DNA from: Vibrio syngnathi | GTDB lineage: Bacteria > Pseudomonadota > Gammaproteobacteria > Enterobacterales > Vibrionaceae | Assembly: GCF_002119525.1 (NCBI RefSeq) | Contig: NZ_CP017916.1 | Location: 62,001 to 126,000, forward strand | Direction: 5' to 3' | DNA: 64,000 bases | Shown here: positions 36,497-45,436 of the stretch, piece after piece | How the letters are laid out: the number at the start of each line of letters is the position of its first letter | Numbering within the stretch: position 1 is the stretch's first letter | Position numbers and translations under genes: made by a program | The notes under the pieces: generated by a model | The model's database searches: none | What the model was told of the DNA's origin: nothing | What the model saw: the letters and a program-made list of their open reading frames with translations, nothing else

Positions 36497-37093
36497 CTAT
36501 TTGAGAGCATGGCCACACTTGTCAGCGTGGAAGACTTTTAGATACTGTTGGTAATAGTCATCAATGAGCTTGGCAGGTTCACTTTCACCTAAAGATTTGA
36601 GCAATTCAATGCCCACTTCGCAAGTGCACAAATGGCCACTGTCTTGATTGCGGCGCAAGGTGTAAGAGGATTCGCTGGTGATGTCGAGGTGAACTTGTGG
36701 GACAGCTTGCAACCACGAGCTCTTGTTAAGCATCTTCTTCGCTTCTTGCCATGTACCATCCAAGATAATGAATAGCGGCTTTCGACTCATGGCTTGGGTC
36801 ATCACTGCTTGCTGACACTCGATGCTTTTATCACTCGGGAATAAAAGAAACGGTTGTCGTGTTTCATCTTCAAGCAGTGCCATTAGCTCTGCTGGTGGTG
36901 TTTTCCTTTGCCATACCAAGGACTGACACTGCTCAAGGGATTGCTGAAGTAACTTTCCGGTGTTGGTGTCTCGTAACAGCTCATTCTCATGAGTTAATAG
37001 TACAATATCGGTTTGGCTTTCGACCGTCGGTATTAGATGACAAACGCACTGGTGAGTGAAGCCACAACCATGGCAAGCTTGTTGGTTACTCAT
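36497..37093 (-). CDS. tapT: tRNA-uridine aminocarboxypropyltransferase (DTW-domain protein, TapT)
   Basis: DTW proteins add the 3-amino-3-carboxypropyl group from SAM to a uridine of tRNA (acp3U47 for E. coli TapT/YfiP). The 198-residue protein has the N-terminal cysteine cluster CHGCGFTHQCVCHLIP, the family motif LDGTWQEAKKML and the late YTLRRNQDSGHLCTCE. It begins 2 bases after the upstream lipoprotein gene, so the two are co-transcribed. The subfamily is assigned from the motif and length; which tRNA it modifies is inferred. Confidence 0.85.
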   Translation of the reverse strand: MSNQQACHGCGFTHQCVCHLIPTVESQTDIVLLTHENELLRDTNTGKLLQQSLEQCQSLVWQRKTPPAELMALLEDETRQPFLLFPSDKSIECQQAVMTQAMSRKPLFIILDGTWQEAKKMLNKSSWLQAVPQVHLDITSESSYTLRRNQDSGHLCTCEVGIELLKSLGESEPAKLIDDYYQQYLKVFHADKCGHALK

Positions 37094-37095
37094 GT

Positions 37096-38640
37096 TTACA
37101 GCTTCACTCCACTTTGTGCGGGTGAGATACCATCAGCAAACAAAACCACATCGCTGATATCAGCATCATTTGCAATTGGAGCAACACTCGGGTTTAGCGG
37201 GTAGCTGACACCAGAGTAGGACAATGTGTGTTTCGCAGGTGTTGTACCGCCGCCGCTGACATTGAAGATCAGATCTTGCCATCCGTGGTTTTGCGATTTA
37301 CCTAAGCGTATGTCGTCCTTAACCAGTGTCACTCGGCTATTGAAGCGCCAGTTATCTTGATGGTTTTCGAAAATCAGCAGTGTACAGCCACCAGAACCAC
37401 ACCAATCTAGTTGTGCAAACAGCTCTTCTTTGCCGTCACCGTTGAGGTCGTAGGTTAACCAGCGGTACTTAGCATTGTCTGGTGAGGTGTTATTGATCTT
37501 AAAGTATTCGCGGATCGCTTGGTCGACTTTTGGATCAAGTTGATCGCTGGAGTTCACCTGTTTTGCGTTTAGATCAACGTTAGCGGTGGTGTTTACTTGC
37601 GCTTGTACACTTTTGGCTTCGAATAGCACCAGACCGCCATTGGCAATCGGGTAGACGACGTTACCCACTTTCTCTTTTTTAGTAACCAGTTTGCCGTTAT
37701 CGAGTGTGAAGATGCGCTCTGAGATCAGGTATTGCTGCTGGTGGCGAGTCATAACCACTTGTACCTGATTTTGGTTCAGTTGCTGCCAGAAGCCTTGTTC
37801 AACAATCGAAGGGTCTCCATTGCTGTACGAGTATGTCGTAATGGCGCTATGGTCATCGTTGAGCTCAAGGTTGATAGAGAATCCAGTGTTCTGCGTTGAG
37901 CTAGCGAAGTAGAGTCCGCTCCAGTCCAATGTTGGATCTTGGTTAGAGACTGTTGCACAGCCATTATAGTTACTGTCATTGAGGTTAAGCTTGGCATGCC
38001 ATCCATAGATAGAATCACTCATGCCGTCGCTACAACTCTCTTTGGTAAGGTTGAGTTTGCCTTGCGCTGCTTTACCTTCTAATTGGTAATCACGACTGCT
38101 TGGTGTGGTGCGGCTTGATTCAATATCGAGGTTCTGTGGCTGTTCGCCCATCTTGGTGTATTTCAGCTGATCTTTATCGAAGGTTGCTGACCAGAAGGGT
38201 TCATTACCGAATACTCGTGTTGAACGCAGTGGTTGGTCACAACGATTAGGGTTTTCTGCGGTTAGGATATTCACTTGATCAACCACGAAACGTGCCGTGA
38301 AATCTGCGTTATAACCCGTTTGGCTCGGCACTGTTAGGTGTCCAATCAGCTCGCCATATAAGGCTTGGTAAGGTCGGGTTGCTAAGCCTTGTGCTTCCAG
38401 CGCTAACTCTGGAGATAAGTCTAACCAGTATTGTTGCTGGCTGCCGCAAGGAGTGAAGGTTCGGCTTTCATGACCAACCACCACCTGACCACGCATGATG
38501 AAGGTTTGCGGTTGAATGCTCAGTGGCTCATCCAAGGTTGCTGGGGGCAATTCAGGTTGTTGCGGCGTATCAGGTGCCGTAACACAGCCTTGTAGAGCGA
38601 ACGCGACTAGCCATGTCACTGGGTTTTTCATTACCTTCAT
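37096..38640 (-). CDS. Lipoprotein of unknown function with COG3650-like and EF-hand-like parts
   Basis: The start is placed at ATG 38640, with GAGGAA 8 bases upstream, giving 514 residues. The N-terminus MKVMKNPVTWLVAFALQGC has a lipobox (ALQGC), so it is a lipoprotein. The middle contains FGNEPFWSATFD, the hallmark of a family of predicted periplasmic proteins (COG3650-like). The C-terminal part carries DLNGDGKEELFAQLDWCG, which resembles a calcium-binding EF-hand-like loop in a repeat-type region. It is followed directly by tapT. Function unknown; an envelope role is likely. Confidence 0.8.
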   Translation of the reverse strand: MKVMKNPVTWLVAFALQGCVTAPDTPQQPELPPATLDEPLSIQPQTFIMRGQVVVGHESRTFTPCGSQQQYWLDLSPELALEAQGLATRPYQALYGELIGHLTVPSQTGYNADFTARFVVDQVNILTAENPNRCDQPLRSTRVFGNEPFWSATFDKDQLKYTKMGEQPQNLDIESSRTTPSSRDYQLEGKAAQGKLNLTKESCSDGMSDSIYGWHAKLNLNDSNYNGCATVSNQDPTLDWSGLYFASSTQNTGFSINLELNDDHSAITTYSYSNGDPSIVEQGFWQQLNQNQVQVVMTRHQQQYLISERIFTLDNGKLVTKKEKVGNVVYPIANGGLVLFEAKSVQAQVNTTANVDLNAKQVNSSDQLDPKVDQAIREYFKINNTSPDNAKYRWLTYDLNGDGKEELFAQLDWCGSGGCTLLIFENHQDNWRFNSRVTLVKDDIRLGKSQNHGWQDLIFNVSGGGTTPAKHTLSYSGVSYPLNPSVAPIANDADISDVVLFADGISPAQSGVKL

Positions 38641-38679
38641 GTTATATCTTCCTCGGAGCAACCGTTAATTGGATTTATT

Positions 38680-39147
38680 ATGGCATATTGGTTATTTAAA
38701 ACAGAACCCGACACCTTTTCTATTCAAACTCTGAGAGTACAAAAAACCTCTTGTTGGGAGGGTGTACGCAACTATCAGGCTCGAAACATGATGCGTGATG
38801 ACGTCAAGCTTGGAGATTTAGTGATGGTATACCACTCATCATGTAAAAAAGTTGGCGTAGCGGGGATCGCCCAAGTAACCAGAGAAGCCTACCCAGACCA
38901 CTTTCAGTTCGACCCAGAGAGTGATTACTACGATCCTAAGTCTTCGCCTGATAACCCACGCTGGATTATGGTGGATGTCGAGTTTGTGCGAGTGACTGAG
39001 CGCTTGATTCCTTTGGCAACGCTTAAAGCGATGCCTGAACTGTCAGAAATGCCACTGGTAAAACGGGGCAACCGATTATCGATCATGCCGGTTACCGAAC
39101 AAGAGTGGCAGGCTATATTAAGCAAAGAAGTACTGGGTTCTCGATAG
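38680..39147 (+). CDS. EVE-domain protein
   Basis: The 155-residue protein is a single EVE domain, a PUA-like fold that binds modified nucleotides. It shows the typical start MAYWLFKTEPDTFSI, WEGVRNYQARNMMRDD, GDLVMVYHSS and WIMVDVEFV. It is a soluble cytoplasmic protein. Cellular substrates of stand-alone EVE proteins are not established; related folds recognise modified DNA or RNA bases. It is divergent from the lipoprotein gene. Confidence 0.9.
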   Translation: MAYWLFKTEPDTFSIQTLRVQKTSCWEGVRNYQARNMMRDDVKLGDLVMVYHSSCKKVGVAGIAQVTREAYPDHFQFDPESDYYDPKSSPDNPRWIMVDVEFVRVTERLIPLATLKAMPELSEMPLVKRGNRLSIMPVTEQEWQAILSKEVLGSR

Positions 39148-39176
39148 CGTTAGAGAGAGCTTTTTACGTAAGGTTC

Positions 39177-39213
39177 AAAAAAGGCAGCCAGTTGGCTGCC
39201 ATTTTATTTATTT
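39177..39213. terminator. Bidirectional terminator between the EVE gene and the Cof phosphatase
   Basis: GGCAGCC/GGCTGCC stem with an AGTT loop, A-run before and T-rich tract after, between converging genes. Confidence 0.8.
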
Positions 39214-39240
39214 AGATCTCTTCGACGAGACAAGACAAGA

Positions 39241-40068
39241 TTATAGCAGGTGCTTTTCTAGGTAGTGAGCAACGGCGTCGTCTGCGTTGCTGCCAATTAC
39301 TTCATTGTGTGGCAAGGCTTTGAGGACTTTCTCATGCGATGTACCCATCACTAAGCCTTTTCCGGCCATTGAAAGGAGTTCGACATCGTTCATACCATCA
39401 CCAAAGGCAATACAGTTCTCAAGTTCTAGGTCTATAGATTGTGCAACGGCTTGTAGCGCATCACCCTTAGACACTTCTGCTGCCATTACTTCTAAACACC
39501 AAGGCGTTGAGAAGGCGATATTCAGTTTGTCACCAAACTGCTCGTTCAATTTATCTTCGAACGGAACAAGGTGTTCATGTTTTTGATTTGGGTGAGTACA
39601 GAAGATTTTAGCAATGCCTTCGGTCGGCGCATTGTCGACGTCATACAGTCGGTATGTAAAACCAGTTTGATCGTGGAAATTCTTCATGGTTTCGTCTTCA
39701 CGGTTTAGTAACCATTCGTCGTTCATGTAGATATGAATAAAGATCTCAGGGTCTTGTTTGAGAACATCAACTACGCTTTGTACAAGATCCACTGGCAGGT
39801 TTTTGGCATACATCAGGTTGTCGTTTTGATCATGCACACGCGCGCCGTTCGAGGTGATCATGTAAGCGGGGATGCCTGTCTGTTTACGAATGCCTGCAAC
39901 ATCAACATGGTGTCGGCCAGTAGCGAAGATAAAGGTATAACCTTGTCCATGTAACTTCGTGAGTGTCTGCTTAGTAAAGTCGCTGAGCTGATGGTTTGGC
40001 GCTAACAGCGTACCATCTAAATCGGAGGCAACAATTTTCACGGAATCTTTTAGTGCAGGAATAGTCAT
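39241..40068 (-). CDS. Cof-type HAD sugar-phosphate phosphatase
   Basis: The 275-residue HAD hydrolase of the Cof (IIB) subfamily has nucleophile motif ASDLDGTLLAPNHQLS (residues about 13-28) and motif II FIFATGRHH. K is near KGDALQAVAQS and the metal-binding motif is AFGDGMNDVELLSMAG. Relatives dephosphorylate sugar phosphates or PLP/FMN. The exact substrate cannot be read from the sequence. Confidence 0.9.
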   Translation of the reverse strand: MTIPALKDSVKIVASDLDGTLLAPNHQLSDFTKQTLTKLHGQGYTFIFATGRHHVDVAGIRKQTGIPAYMITSNGARVHDQNDNLMYAKNLPVDLVQSVVDVLKQDPEIFIHIYMNDEWLLNREDETMKNFHDQTGFTYRLYDVDNAPTEGIAKIFCTHPNQKHEHLVPFEDKLNEQFGDKLNIAFSTPWCLEVMAAEVSKGDALQAVAQSIDLELENCIAFGDGMNDVELLSMAGKGLVMGTSHEKVLKALPHNEVIGSNADDAVAHYLEKHLL

Positions 40069-40251
40069 TTAACCCTCATTGCAAAATGCTTAACTAAAAT
40101 CGACACTAGCCAACGCTAGCATTCTCTTTAACTACAATATCTTTACTTGGAAATTGTATGCCAAATTTGCGTAAGAAAAGAGGGCAAAGCTCGCTTACTT
40201 CTCTTCCTCTTTAGCGCTTATCTTCTTGGTCGGTTACTCAGCTTATTAGAT

Positions 40252-41232
40252 CTAGGCAAAAAACTGATTAATAGCATCCAGTGTTTGATTGCGATATTCA
40301 TCTTGCTCAAACAGCACCTCATGTCGAGAGCCCTCAATCACCTTAAACAGGCAATCCGAGTTGGTTTTTTTCAGCTTATTGATGAACTTCACTTGAGCAT
40401 CGTTACTCACAATCTTCTCTTCCCCAGCTTGAATCAATAGCAGAGGGATTTTGATTTGACGAGTTTGTTGTATCGCTTGCTTAGCGGCCATTAACCCTTG
40501 CCACACCCAACGCGTGCTTGGTCCGCCAACCTGCAAAGAAGGGGAACCGTCATATAAGCAACGGAACCACTGATAACGCACCTTGCTGTGGCTTAGTAAG
40601 TTATTTTCGAAGGGCTTCGAGTAGTACGCCTGTTGCCCGGGGGCATAAGTCGGCTTGGCATAGAAAGCGGTGAGTGCTTGCCCAACAAGCATTGCGATAG
40701 GCTTGAAGTACCATTCAGTATTGATCCCAAACATAGGAGCGCACAGGGTGACTTTGTCAAACTGATGGTTGGGATGAGTTTGCAAGTAGCGAGTGGCTAT
40801 GGTGCTGCCCATTGAGTGTGCCAGCAGGTAGCGATTGGAATACTTACTTAGATCAAAACTGGCAATGACGTCAGACATATCTGAAACGTAATCATCAAAC
40901 TCATGAATGTGACCAATATCAGAGTCTGATACCATACGTTCCGACTGGCCTTGACCTTGGTGGTCAAATGAATAAACGTCATAACCTTGCTGATAGAAAT
41001 CATAAAAGAGCTCTTGGTACTTTAAGCAACACTCGATGCGACCATTTGAAATAACAATGGCCTTAGTGTGCGCCGGAGAAGTTAGGCTACACCAGTACAG
41101 CTTCTTTTTACCGGATGATGTTACATACCCATCTTTTCGTTGTTGCCAAAGAGTGGGGATCGGGTGTTTAATCGCTTGCTCGAATTGAGGTTCTTGCGTG
41201 TACGAAATCGGGGCGCCGCTGTGGTTTTCCAT
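40252..41232 (-). CDS. pldB: Alpha/beta hydrolase, lysophospholipase L2 type
   Basis: The 326-residue protein has the PldB/monoacylglycerol-lipase signature. It contains the oxyanion region ISNGRIECCLKYQELF, SFDHQGQGQSERM, the nucleophile elbow LLAHSMGSTIATRYL (catalytic serine in AHSMG) and the catalytic histidine in EGSRHEVLFEQDEYR. PldB releases the fatty acid from lysophospholipids at the membrane. No signal peptide is seen. It is divergent from an rhtB-type gene, and pldB and rhtB are also neighbours in E. coli, which supports the name. Confidence 0.88.
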   Translation of the reverse strand: MENHSGAPISYTQEPQFEQAIKHPIPTLWQQRKDGYVTSSGKKKLYWCSLTSPAHTKAIVISNGRIECCLKYQELFYDFYQQGYDVYSFDHQGQGQSERMVSDSDIGHIHEFDDYVSDMSDVIASFDLSKYSNRYLLAHSMGSTIATRYLQTHPNHQFDKVTLCAPMFGINTEWYFKPIAMLVGQALTAFYAKPTYAPGQQAYYSKPFENNLLSHSKVRYQWFRCLYDGSPSLQVGGPSTRWVWQGLMAAKQAIQQTRQIKIPLLLIQAGEEKIVSNDAQVKFINKLKKTNSDCLFKVIEGSRHEVLFEQDEYRNQTLDAINQFFA

Positions 41233-41313
41233 GGGAAATTACCTGAACTGATGCGTGTGAGAGCTTTATTGCTATTAATATTGTTAGATTAAAGAACTAG
41301 TAAGGAAATGCAA

Positions 41314-41931
41314 ATGGATACTCATGTTTGGCTTGCTTATGTCGTCACTGCGATTTTGTTTAGTTTGGCACCGGGCTCAGGAACGGTTAACTCAATCAGC
41401 AATGGGCTAAGTTATGGTACTAAGAAGTCACTTGCGTCGATCGTAGGCTTACAGCTCGGTCTTGCATTTCATATTATGCTGGTGGGCGCGGGTATTGGTG
41501 CACTAGTGGCAAAATCCGCCTTGGCATTCACCATCATCAAATGGGTGGGCGTGGTTTATCTTCTATGGTTAGGCATTCAAAAGTGGCGTGATAAGTCTAG
41601 CTTGGTGGCTTCAGAAGAAAAATCAACGCTATCGAGTGGCAAGCTGCTCAGAAATGCAGTGCTTATCAATTTGACTAACCCAAAATCTATCGTGTTCTTA
41701 GTTGCTCTGTTTCCGCAATTTATCGATCCGACACAACCGCAAGCACCGCAGTTGTTGGTGCTCGGAGTGACCACTGTATTTATTGATAGCGTGGTTATGT
41801 TGGGTTACACCTCATTAGCTTCACAAATGGGACGTTTTATTCGCTCAGATCGCATAATGGGTAAGATAAATAAAATATTTGGTGGTATGTTCATGGGCTG
41901 CGGCGCTTTGCTGGCTGCTGCCAAAGCTTAA
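41314..41931 (+). CDS. rhtB: RhtB/LysE-family amino-acid exporter
   Basis: I placed the start at ATG 41314, 7 bases after AAGGA; the ATG at 41308 is only 1 base from it. The 205-residue inner-membrane protein has about six membrane segments. It shows the LysE/RhtB hallmark FSLAPGSGTVNSISNGLSYG and NPKSIVFLVALFPQFIDP. RhtB exports homoserine, homoserine lactone and related molecules. The name rests on family membership plus the pldB neighbour; the substrate is inferred. Confidence 0.85.
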   Translation: MDTHVWLAYVVTAILFSLAPGSGTVNSISNGLSYGTKKSLASIVGLQLGLAFHIMLVGAGIGALVAKSALAFTIIKWVGVVYLLWLGIQKWRDKSSLVASEEKSTLSSGKLLRNAVLINLTNPKSIVFLVALFPQFIDPTQPQAPQLLVLGVTTVFIDSVVMLGYTSLASQMGRFIRSDRIMGKINKIFGGMFMGCGALLAAAKA

Positions 41932-41976
41932 TGAAAGTAACAGAGTTATAGTTAAATCAATTAGAGTTATCAATAA

Positions 41977-43197
41977 ATGACCGCTACGTACGTTGCTCGA
42001 CAACCTATCTTAAACCGTAACAAGAACACGCTTGGTTATGAGCTGCTGTTTCGTGACGGTGATAGGAATGCCTACCCCGCGCATATTGAGTCTAATCGAG
42101 CAACGTATCGCCTGATCGTTGAAAACTTCTTGTCCGTTGGGCTTAACCCTTCGATCCCATCTTCACGCTGCTTTATTAATTTTCCGTATCAAAGCTTGAT
42201 TCGTCGTCTTCCAATGAGCTTACCGAAAGATAAGGTCGTAGTTGAGATTCTTGAAACTTGCCAACCGACCGATGAGCTATTAGAGGTAATTAAAGAGCTT
42301 TATCAAGCAGGGTATATGATTGCCCTAGATGACTTTACTTCGACACCTGAGTGGGAACGTTTCCTTCAATATACGCATATTGTTAAGCTTGATATCATGC
42401 AGATGGGGTTGGATGCGGCGTGTGAGTTAGTCAAAAAGCACGAAGGGAAGAAGTATAGTTTTCTTGCTGAGCGGGTTGAAACGGAACAAGAGTTCCAACA
42501 AGCGAAAGAAGCAGGTTTTAAGTTTTTCCAAGGCTATTTCTTTAGTAAGCCAGAAATCATAAAGACTAAGTATATTAGCCCAGAGCAAGTGATAGCGATG
42601 GAGCTATTCCAGGAAGTCTGTAAGCCTGATGTCGACTTCCAACGTGTCGAAAGCATCGTCGCGAAAGACATTGCCTTATCTTATAAACTACTGCGCTTTG
42701 TGAACACTATGTCACCCCGCCTTGAGGTCACCATCTCTTCATTTCGTCAGGCCTTGGTTTATTTAGGGCAAGAGAAACTGAAAATGTTTGTCTCGCTAGC
42801 AGTAGCGTCTTATGTCTCTGATAAAAAGCCCAAAGAACTGTATGGCCTGTCTTTGCAGCGTGCACAGTTTTGCCAGCGCATGTCTCGTTACCAGGTATTT
42901 GCAGGGCACACTGAGCAGGCGTTTATGATTGGTTTGTTCTCGTTGCTTGATGCGCTGCTCGACTTGTCGTTAGAGAATTTAGTTGAGCAACTGCCTTTGT
43001 GTAAAAGTATCAAGGTGGCTCTGCTACGTAGAGAAGGGCCATATGGAACCTTGCTGGCCCTTGAAGAGAGCTTTGAACATGCCGATTGGCAGCAGATGGA
43101 TGAGCACTGTGCTCATTTAGGATTGAGTGTGGAACAGGTTAAAACTGAGCTCACCGAAGCTCGACGCTGGAGTCATAACGTAACCAATCAGCTCTGA
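41977..43197 (+). CDS. EAL-HDOD domain signalling protein
   Basis: The 406-residue protein has an N-terminal EAL-like domain (about 1-200: ARQPILNRNKNTLGYELLFRDG, ALDDFTSTPEW, KLDIM, AERVETEQEF, QGYFFSKPE) and a C-terminal HDOD domain (about 205-395: SIVAKDIALSYKLLRFVN, FRQALVYLGQEKLKMFVSL). The EAL part is short and lacks the second aspartate context of active enzymes, having DDFT in place of DDFG. It may bind cyclic di-GMP or act purely as a regulator. Related YuxH-type proteins affect motility and biofilms in vibrios. It has its own terminator. Confidence 0.88.
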   Translation: MTATYVARQPILNRNKNTLGYELLFRDGDRNAYPAHIESNRATYRLIVENFLSVGLNPSIPSSRCFINFPYQSLIRRLPMSLPKDKVVVEILETCQPTDELLEVIKELYQAGYMIALDDFTSTPEWERFLQYTHIVKLDIMQMGLDAACELVKKHEGKKYSFLAERVETEQEFQQAKEAGFKFFQGYFFSKPEIIKTKYISPEQVIAMELFQEVCKPDVDFQRVESIVAKDIALSYKLLRFVNTMSPRLEVTISSFRQALVYLGQEKLKMFVSLAVASYVSDKKPKELYGLSLQRAQFCQRMSRYQVFAGHTEQAFMIGLFSLLDALLDLSLENLVEQLPLCKSIKVALLRREGPYGTLLALEESFEHADWQQMDEHCAHLGLSVEQVKTELTEARRWSHNVTNQL

Positions 43198-43225
43198 TTT
43201 ATCTTCGTTAAACTTTTATGACAAT

Positions 43226-43256
43226 GAAAACGCACGCCTTGACGTGCGTTTTTTTA
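43226..43256 (+). terminator. Terminator after the EAL-HDOD gene
   Basis: ACGCACG/CGTGCGT stem, A-run before and seven T after. Confidence 0.88.
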
Positions 43257-43290
43257 CATCTAATATATATGCATATCCATATATGAGTAT
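43253..43290 (+). promoter_or_regulatory. Candidate arsR promoter and operator
   Basis: Two short perfect palindromes, ATATGCATAT (43267-43276) and CATATATG (43278-43285), lie 7-30 bases before the arsR start, where an ArsR dimer would block RNA polymerase. A -35-like TTTACA (43253-43258) overlaps the preceding T-run; the -10 (CATATA, 19-base spacing) is poor. Confidence 0.45.
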
Positions 43291-43296
43291 GTATTT

Positions 43297-43638
43297 ATGC
43301 TTCCTCACCAATTTTTTAAATTACTGTCCGATGAAACGCGAGTGCGTTGCTTAATGTTGATCGTTCGCAATGAGTGCTTATCGGTTGGTGAGTTGACTCA
43401 GGCATTGCAAGAAAGTCAGCCAAAGGTTTCACGCCATCTTGCGCAGTTGCGTTCAAACGGCATTTTGACTGATGTTCGCCAGGGGCAGTGGGTGTTTTAC
43501 CGCCTGTCACAAGATTTACCAGGTTGGATGCTAAAGTTAATTGATGACCTTATCGCATCGAACTGTTTGAAAACTGAATACCAACAAGACACTGAGCGCT
43601 TAGAAGCCATGACTTCACGCCCTCAATGTTGCGTTTAA
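43297..43638 (+). CDS. arsR: ArsR-family arsenic-responsive repressor
   Basis: The 113-residue winged-helix repressor matches the ArsR/SmtB fold (FFKLLSDETRVRCLMLIV, LTQALQESQPKVSRHLAQLRSNGIL, GQWVFYRL). The classic metal-binding ELCVCDL of E. coli ArsR is not present. Cysteines available are C18, C27 and a C-terminal pair C111-C112 (RPQCCV), resembling ArsR types that bind arsenite with C-terminal cysteines. It leads the cluster gapdh-phosphatase-arsJ, which it is expected to repress until arsenic enters. The next gene starts 41 bases after its stop. Confidence 0.88.
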   Translation: MLPHQFFKLLSDETRVRCLMLIVRNECLSVGELTQALQESQPKVSRHLAQLRSNGILTDVRQGQWVFYRLSQDLPGWMLKLIDDLIASNCLKTEYQQDTERLEAMTSRPQCCV

Positions 43639-43679
43639 TTGAATATTTTTAGATTCACCACGAGCTGAGAGAATAGAAA

Positions 43680-44681
43680 ATGACAGTCAAAGTAGGTATC
43701 AATGGTTTTGGTCGTATCGGCCGTTTAGCACTTCGCGCAGCATTCGATTGGGCTGAGCTAGAGTTTGTTCAGATTAACGATGTGGCTGGCGATACAGCGA
43801 CACTGGCTCACTTGCTTGAGTTCGATTCTGTTCAAGGTCGCTGGAATCACGAAGTCGCAGTTGAAGGCGATGAGATGATCATCAACGGTCAACGCATTAG
43901 AACTACGCAAGAGCGCGACATCGATGCGATCGATTGGTCTGGTTGCGATGTTGTTCTTGAAGCGACCGGTGTTCACCGTAAGGCATCTTTCCTAAATAAA
44001 TACCTTGAGCAAGGTGTGAAGCGCGTTGTGGTATCGGCGCCAGTGAAAGAAGAAGGCATTGCAAACATCGTTGTCGGTGTGAATGACGCTATCTTCGATC
44101 CAGCGGTACATAAAATCGTAACCGCAGCATCTTGTACAACCAACTGTCTCGCGCCAGTGGTTAAAGTGATCAACGAGAACCTGGGTATCGAAAATGCAGC
44201 TTTCACCACTATTCACGATCTAACCAATACGCAAACTATTCTTGATGCGCCCCATAAAGACTTACGTCGTGCTCGTGCATGTGGCATGAGCCTTATCCCA
44301 ACAACGACAGGCAGCGCTAAAGCGATTGTTGAAATCTTCCCAGAGCTTGAAAACCGTATCAACGGCCACGCGGTTCGTGTACCACTAGCGAATGCTTCTC
44401 TGACCGACATCATCTTCGAAGTGAAACAAGACACCACAGCAGAAGAAGTTAACGCGATGCTCAAAGAAGCGTCTGAGAATGAATTGAAAGGCATTCTTGG
44501 CTTTGAAGAGCGTCCATTGGTTTCTATCGATTATAAAGGCGATCAACGCTCAACTATCGTGGATGCACTATCAACCATGCTAGTCGGTAAGCGTATGGTT
44601 AAGATCTACGCTTGGTACGACAACGAGATGGGTTACGCAACGCGTACCGCTGAGCTAGTACGTACAGTCGGCCTTGCATAA
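43680..44681 (+). CDS. Arsenate-associated glyceraldehyde-3-phosphate dehydrogenase
   Basis: The 333-residue GAPDH has the NAD-binding start [17 protein letters not shown] and the active-site cysteine in [10 protein letters not shown]. In ars operons this paralogue uses arsenate in place of phosphate and forms 1-arseno-3-phosphoglycerate, which ArsJ exports. That mechanism was described for GAPDH-ArsJ pairs. The assignment rests on the arsR-gapdh-arsJ context; the protein itself is a normal-looking, complete GAPDH. Confidence 0.93.
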   Translation: MTVKVGINGFGRIGRLALRAAFDWAELEFVQINDVAGDTATLAHLLEFDSVQGRWNHEVAVEGDEMIINGQRIRTTQERDIDAIDWSGCDVVLEATGVHRKASFLNKYLEQGVKRVVVSAPVKEEGIANIVVGVNDAIFDPAVHKIVTAASCTTNCLAPVVKVINENLGIENAAFTTIHDLTNTQTILDAPHKDLRRARACGMSLIPTTTGSAKAIVEIFPELENRINGHAVRVPLANASLTDIIFEVKQDTTAEEVNAMLKEASENELKGILGFEERPLVSIDYKGDQRSTIVDALSTMLVGKRMVKIYAWYDNEMGYATRTAELVRTVGLA

Positions 44682-44722
44682 GCCTGCGTGCTTAATAAAT
44701 AGTAGAATCTGGAGAATACATA

Positions 44723-45214
44723 ATGACACACCCAACATGGCAACTAGATTTAGACACTGGTGCGTTAGTGCTTACTCCGTGCCCAGGCACTAAGGAAGCT
44801 GACTTAGATGCATCTCTAGCGCAACTTAAAGCGCAAGGCGTGGAAGCGATTGTGACAGCTTTAGACAGTGAAGAACTGGCGAGCAAGAACGTATCTGAGC
44901 TAGGCGAGAAAGCGCAAGCACTAGGCATGCAGTGGTTCCAAATCGAAATCGAAGACGATTGTGCACCAGGTACTGATTTTGCTGCGAAATGGCAAGCGGC
45001 GAGCCCTGCGCTACACCAAGTTGTGGATAACGGCGGCAAGGTAGCGATGCACTGCATGGGCGGTTCTGGTCGCACTGGCTTATTGGCTGCACACCTACTG
45101 CTAGAGAAGAGCTGGGACATGAGCAAGATTGTTCAAGAAGTGCAGGCACTGCGTCCGGGCGCATTTACTAAGCCTATTCAGGTTGAGTATATCAACGGCG
45201 TAGCTTCTGCGTAG
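44723..45214 (+). CDS. PTP/dual-specificity-like phosphatase in the arsenic cluster
   Basis: The 163-residue soluble protein has a cysteine-phosphatase loop HCMGGSGRTG (HCx5R pattern) and the upstream acidic region EIEDDCAPGTDF that may provide the general acid. The fold resembles the CDKN3-like dual-specificity phosphatases found in some ars operons. It starts 41 bases after the gapdh stop. Its substrate is unknown. A direct role as arsenate reductase cannot be read from the sequence, although cysteine phosphatases and arsenate reductases share this loop chemistry. A 222-base structured gap separates it from arsJ. Confidence 0.82.
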   Translation: MTHPTWQLDLDTGALVLTPCPGTKEADLDASLAQLKAQGVEAIVTALDSEELASKNVSELGEKAQALGMQWFQIEIEDDCAPGTDFAAKWQAASPALHQVVDNGGKVAMHCMGGSGRTGLLAAHLLLEKSWDMSKIVQEVQALRPGAFTKPIQVEYINGVASA

Positions 45215-45251
45215 CTCTTCATACTTGAACCTGCAGCGTTGTTAACTGCGC

Positions 45252-45299
45252 AAGTTCATCCTTATCACATAGATCACCTATGCTGATAGGGCTGAACTT
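45252..45299 (+). other. Long imperfect hairpin in the arsJ leader
   Basis: Arms AAGTTCA (45252-45258) and TGAACTT (45293-45299) are perfect. Inner pairs CTTATCA/TGATAGG and CATAG/CTATG extend the stem. It lies between the phosphatase gene and the terminator before arsJ. Confidence 0.6.
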
Positions 45300-45376
45300 C
45301 ATTCCTTTGTAGGGAAAAGGTTACCTAGCTGCAACTCCAATTATTTTGAGTATAAGTTAAGTGGAAAGTAAGAATT

Positions 45377-45416
45377 AGAGCTTTTGGACACCTATGATCT
45401 AAAAGCTCTTTTTGTT
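45377..45416 (+). terminator. Intrinsic terminator directly upstream of arsJ
   Basis: Perfect 9-base arms AGAGCTTTT (45377-45385) and AAAAGCTCT (45401-45409) followed by TTTTTG. The arsJ start codon is only 20 bases beyond the T-run, so no full promoter fits between. The terminator must either end the upstream genes with partial read-through or act as a regulated attenuator for arsJ. Confidence 0.75.
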
Positions 45417-45436
45417 TAGATTGCAGAGATAGCGTT

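Noticed and set aside
36497..36600. Possible second parS-like or repeat sequence near the tapT end
   Set aside because: No further match to GTTTCACGTGAAAC; only the single site at 36359 was found by eye.
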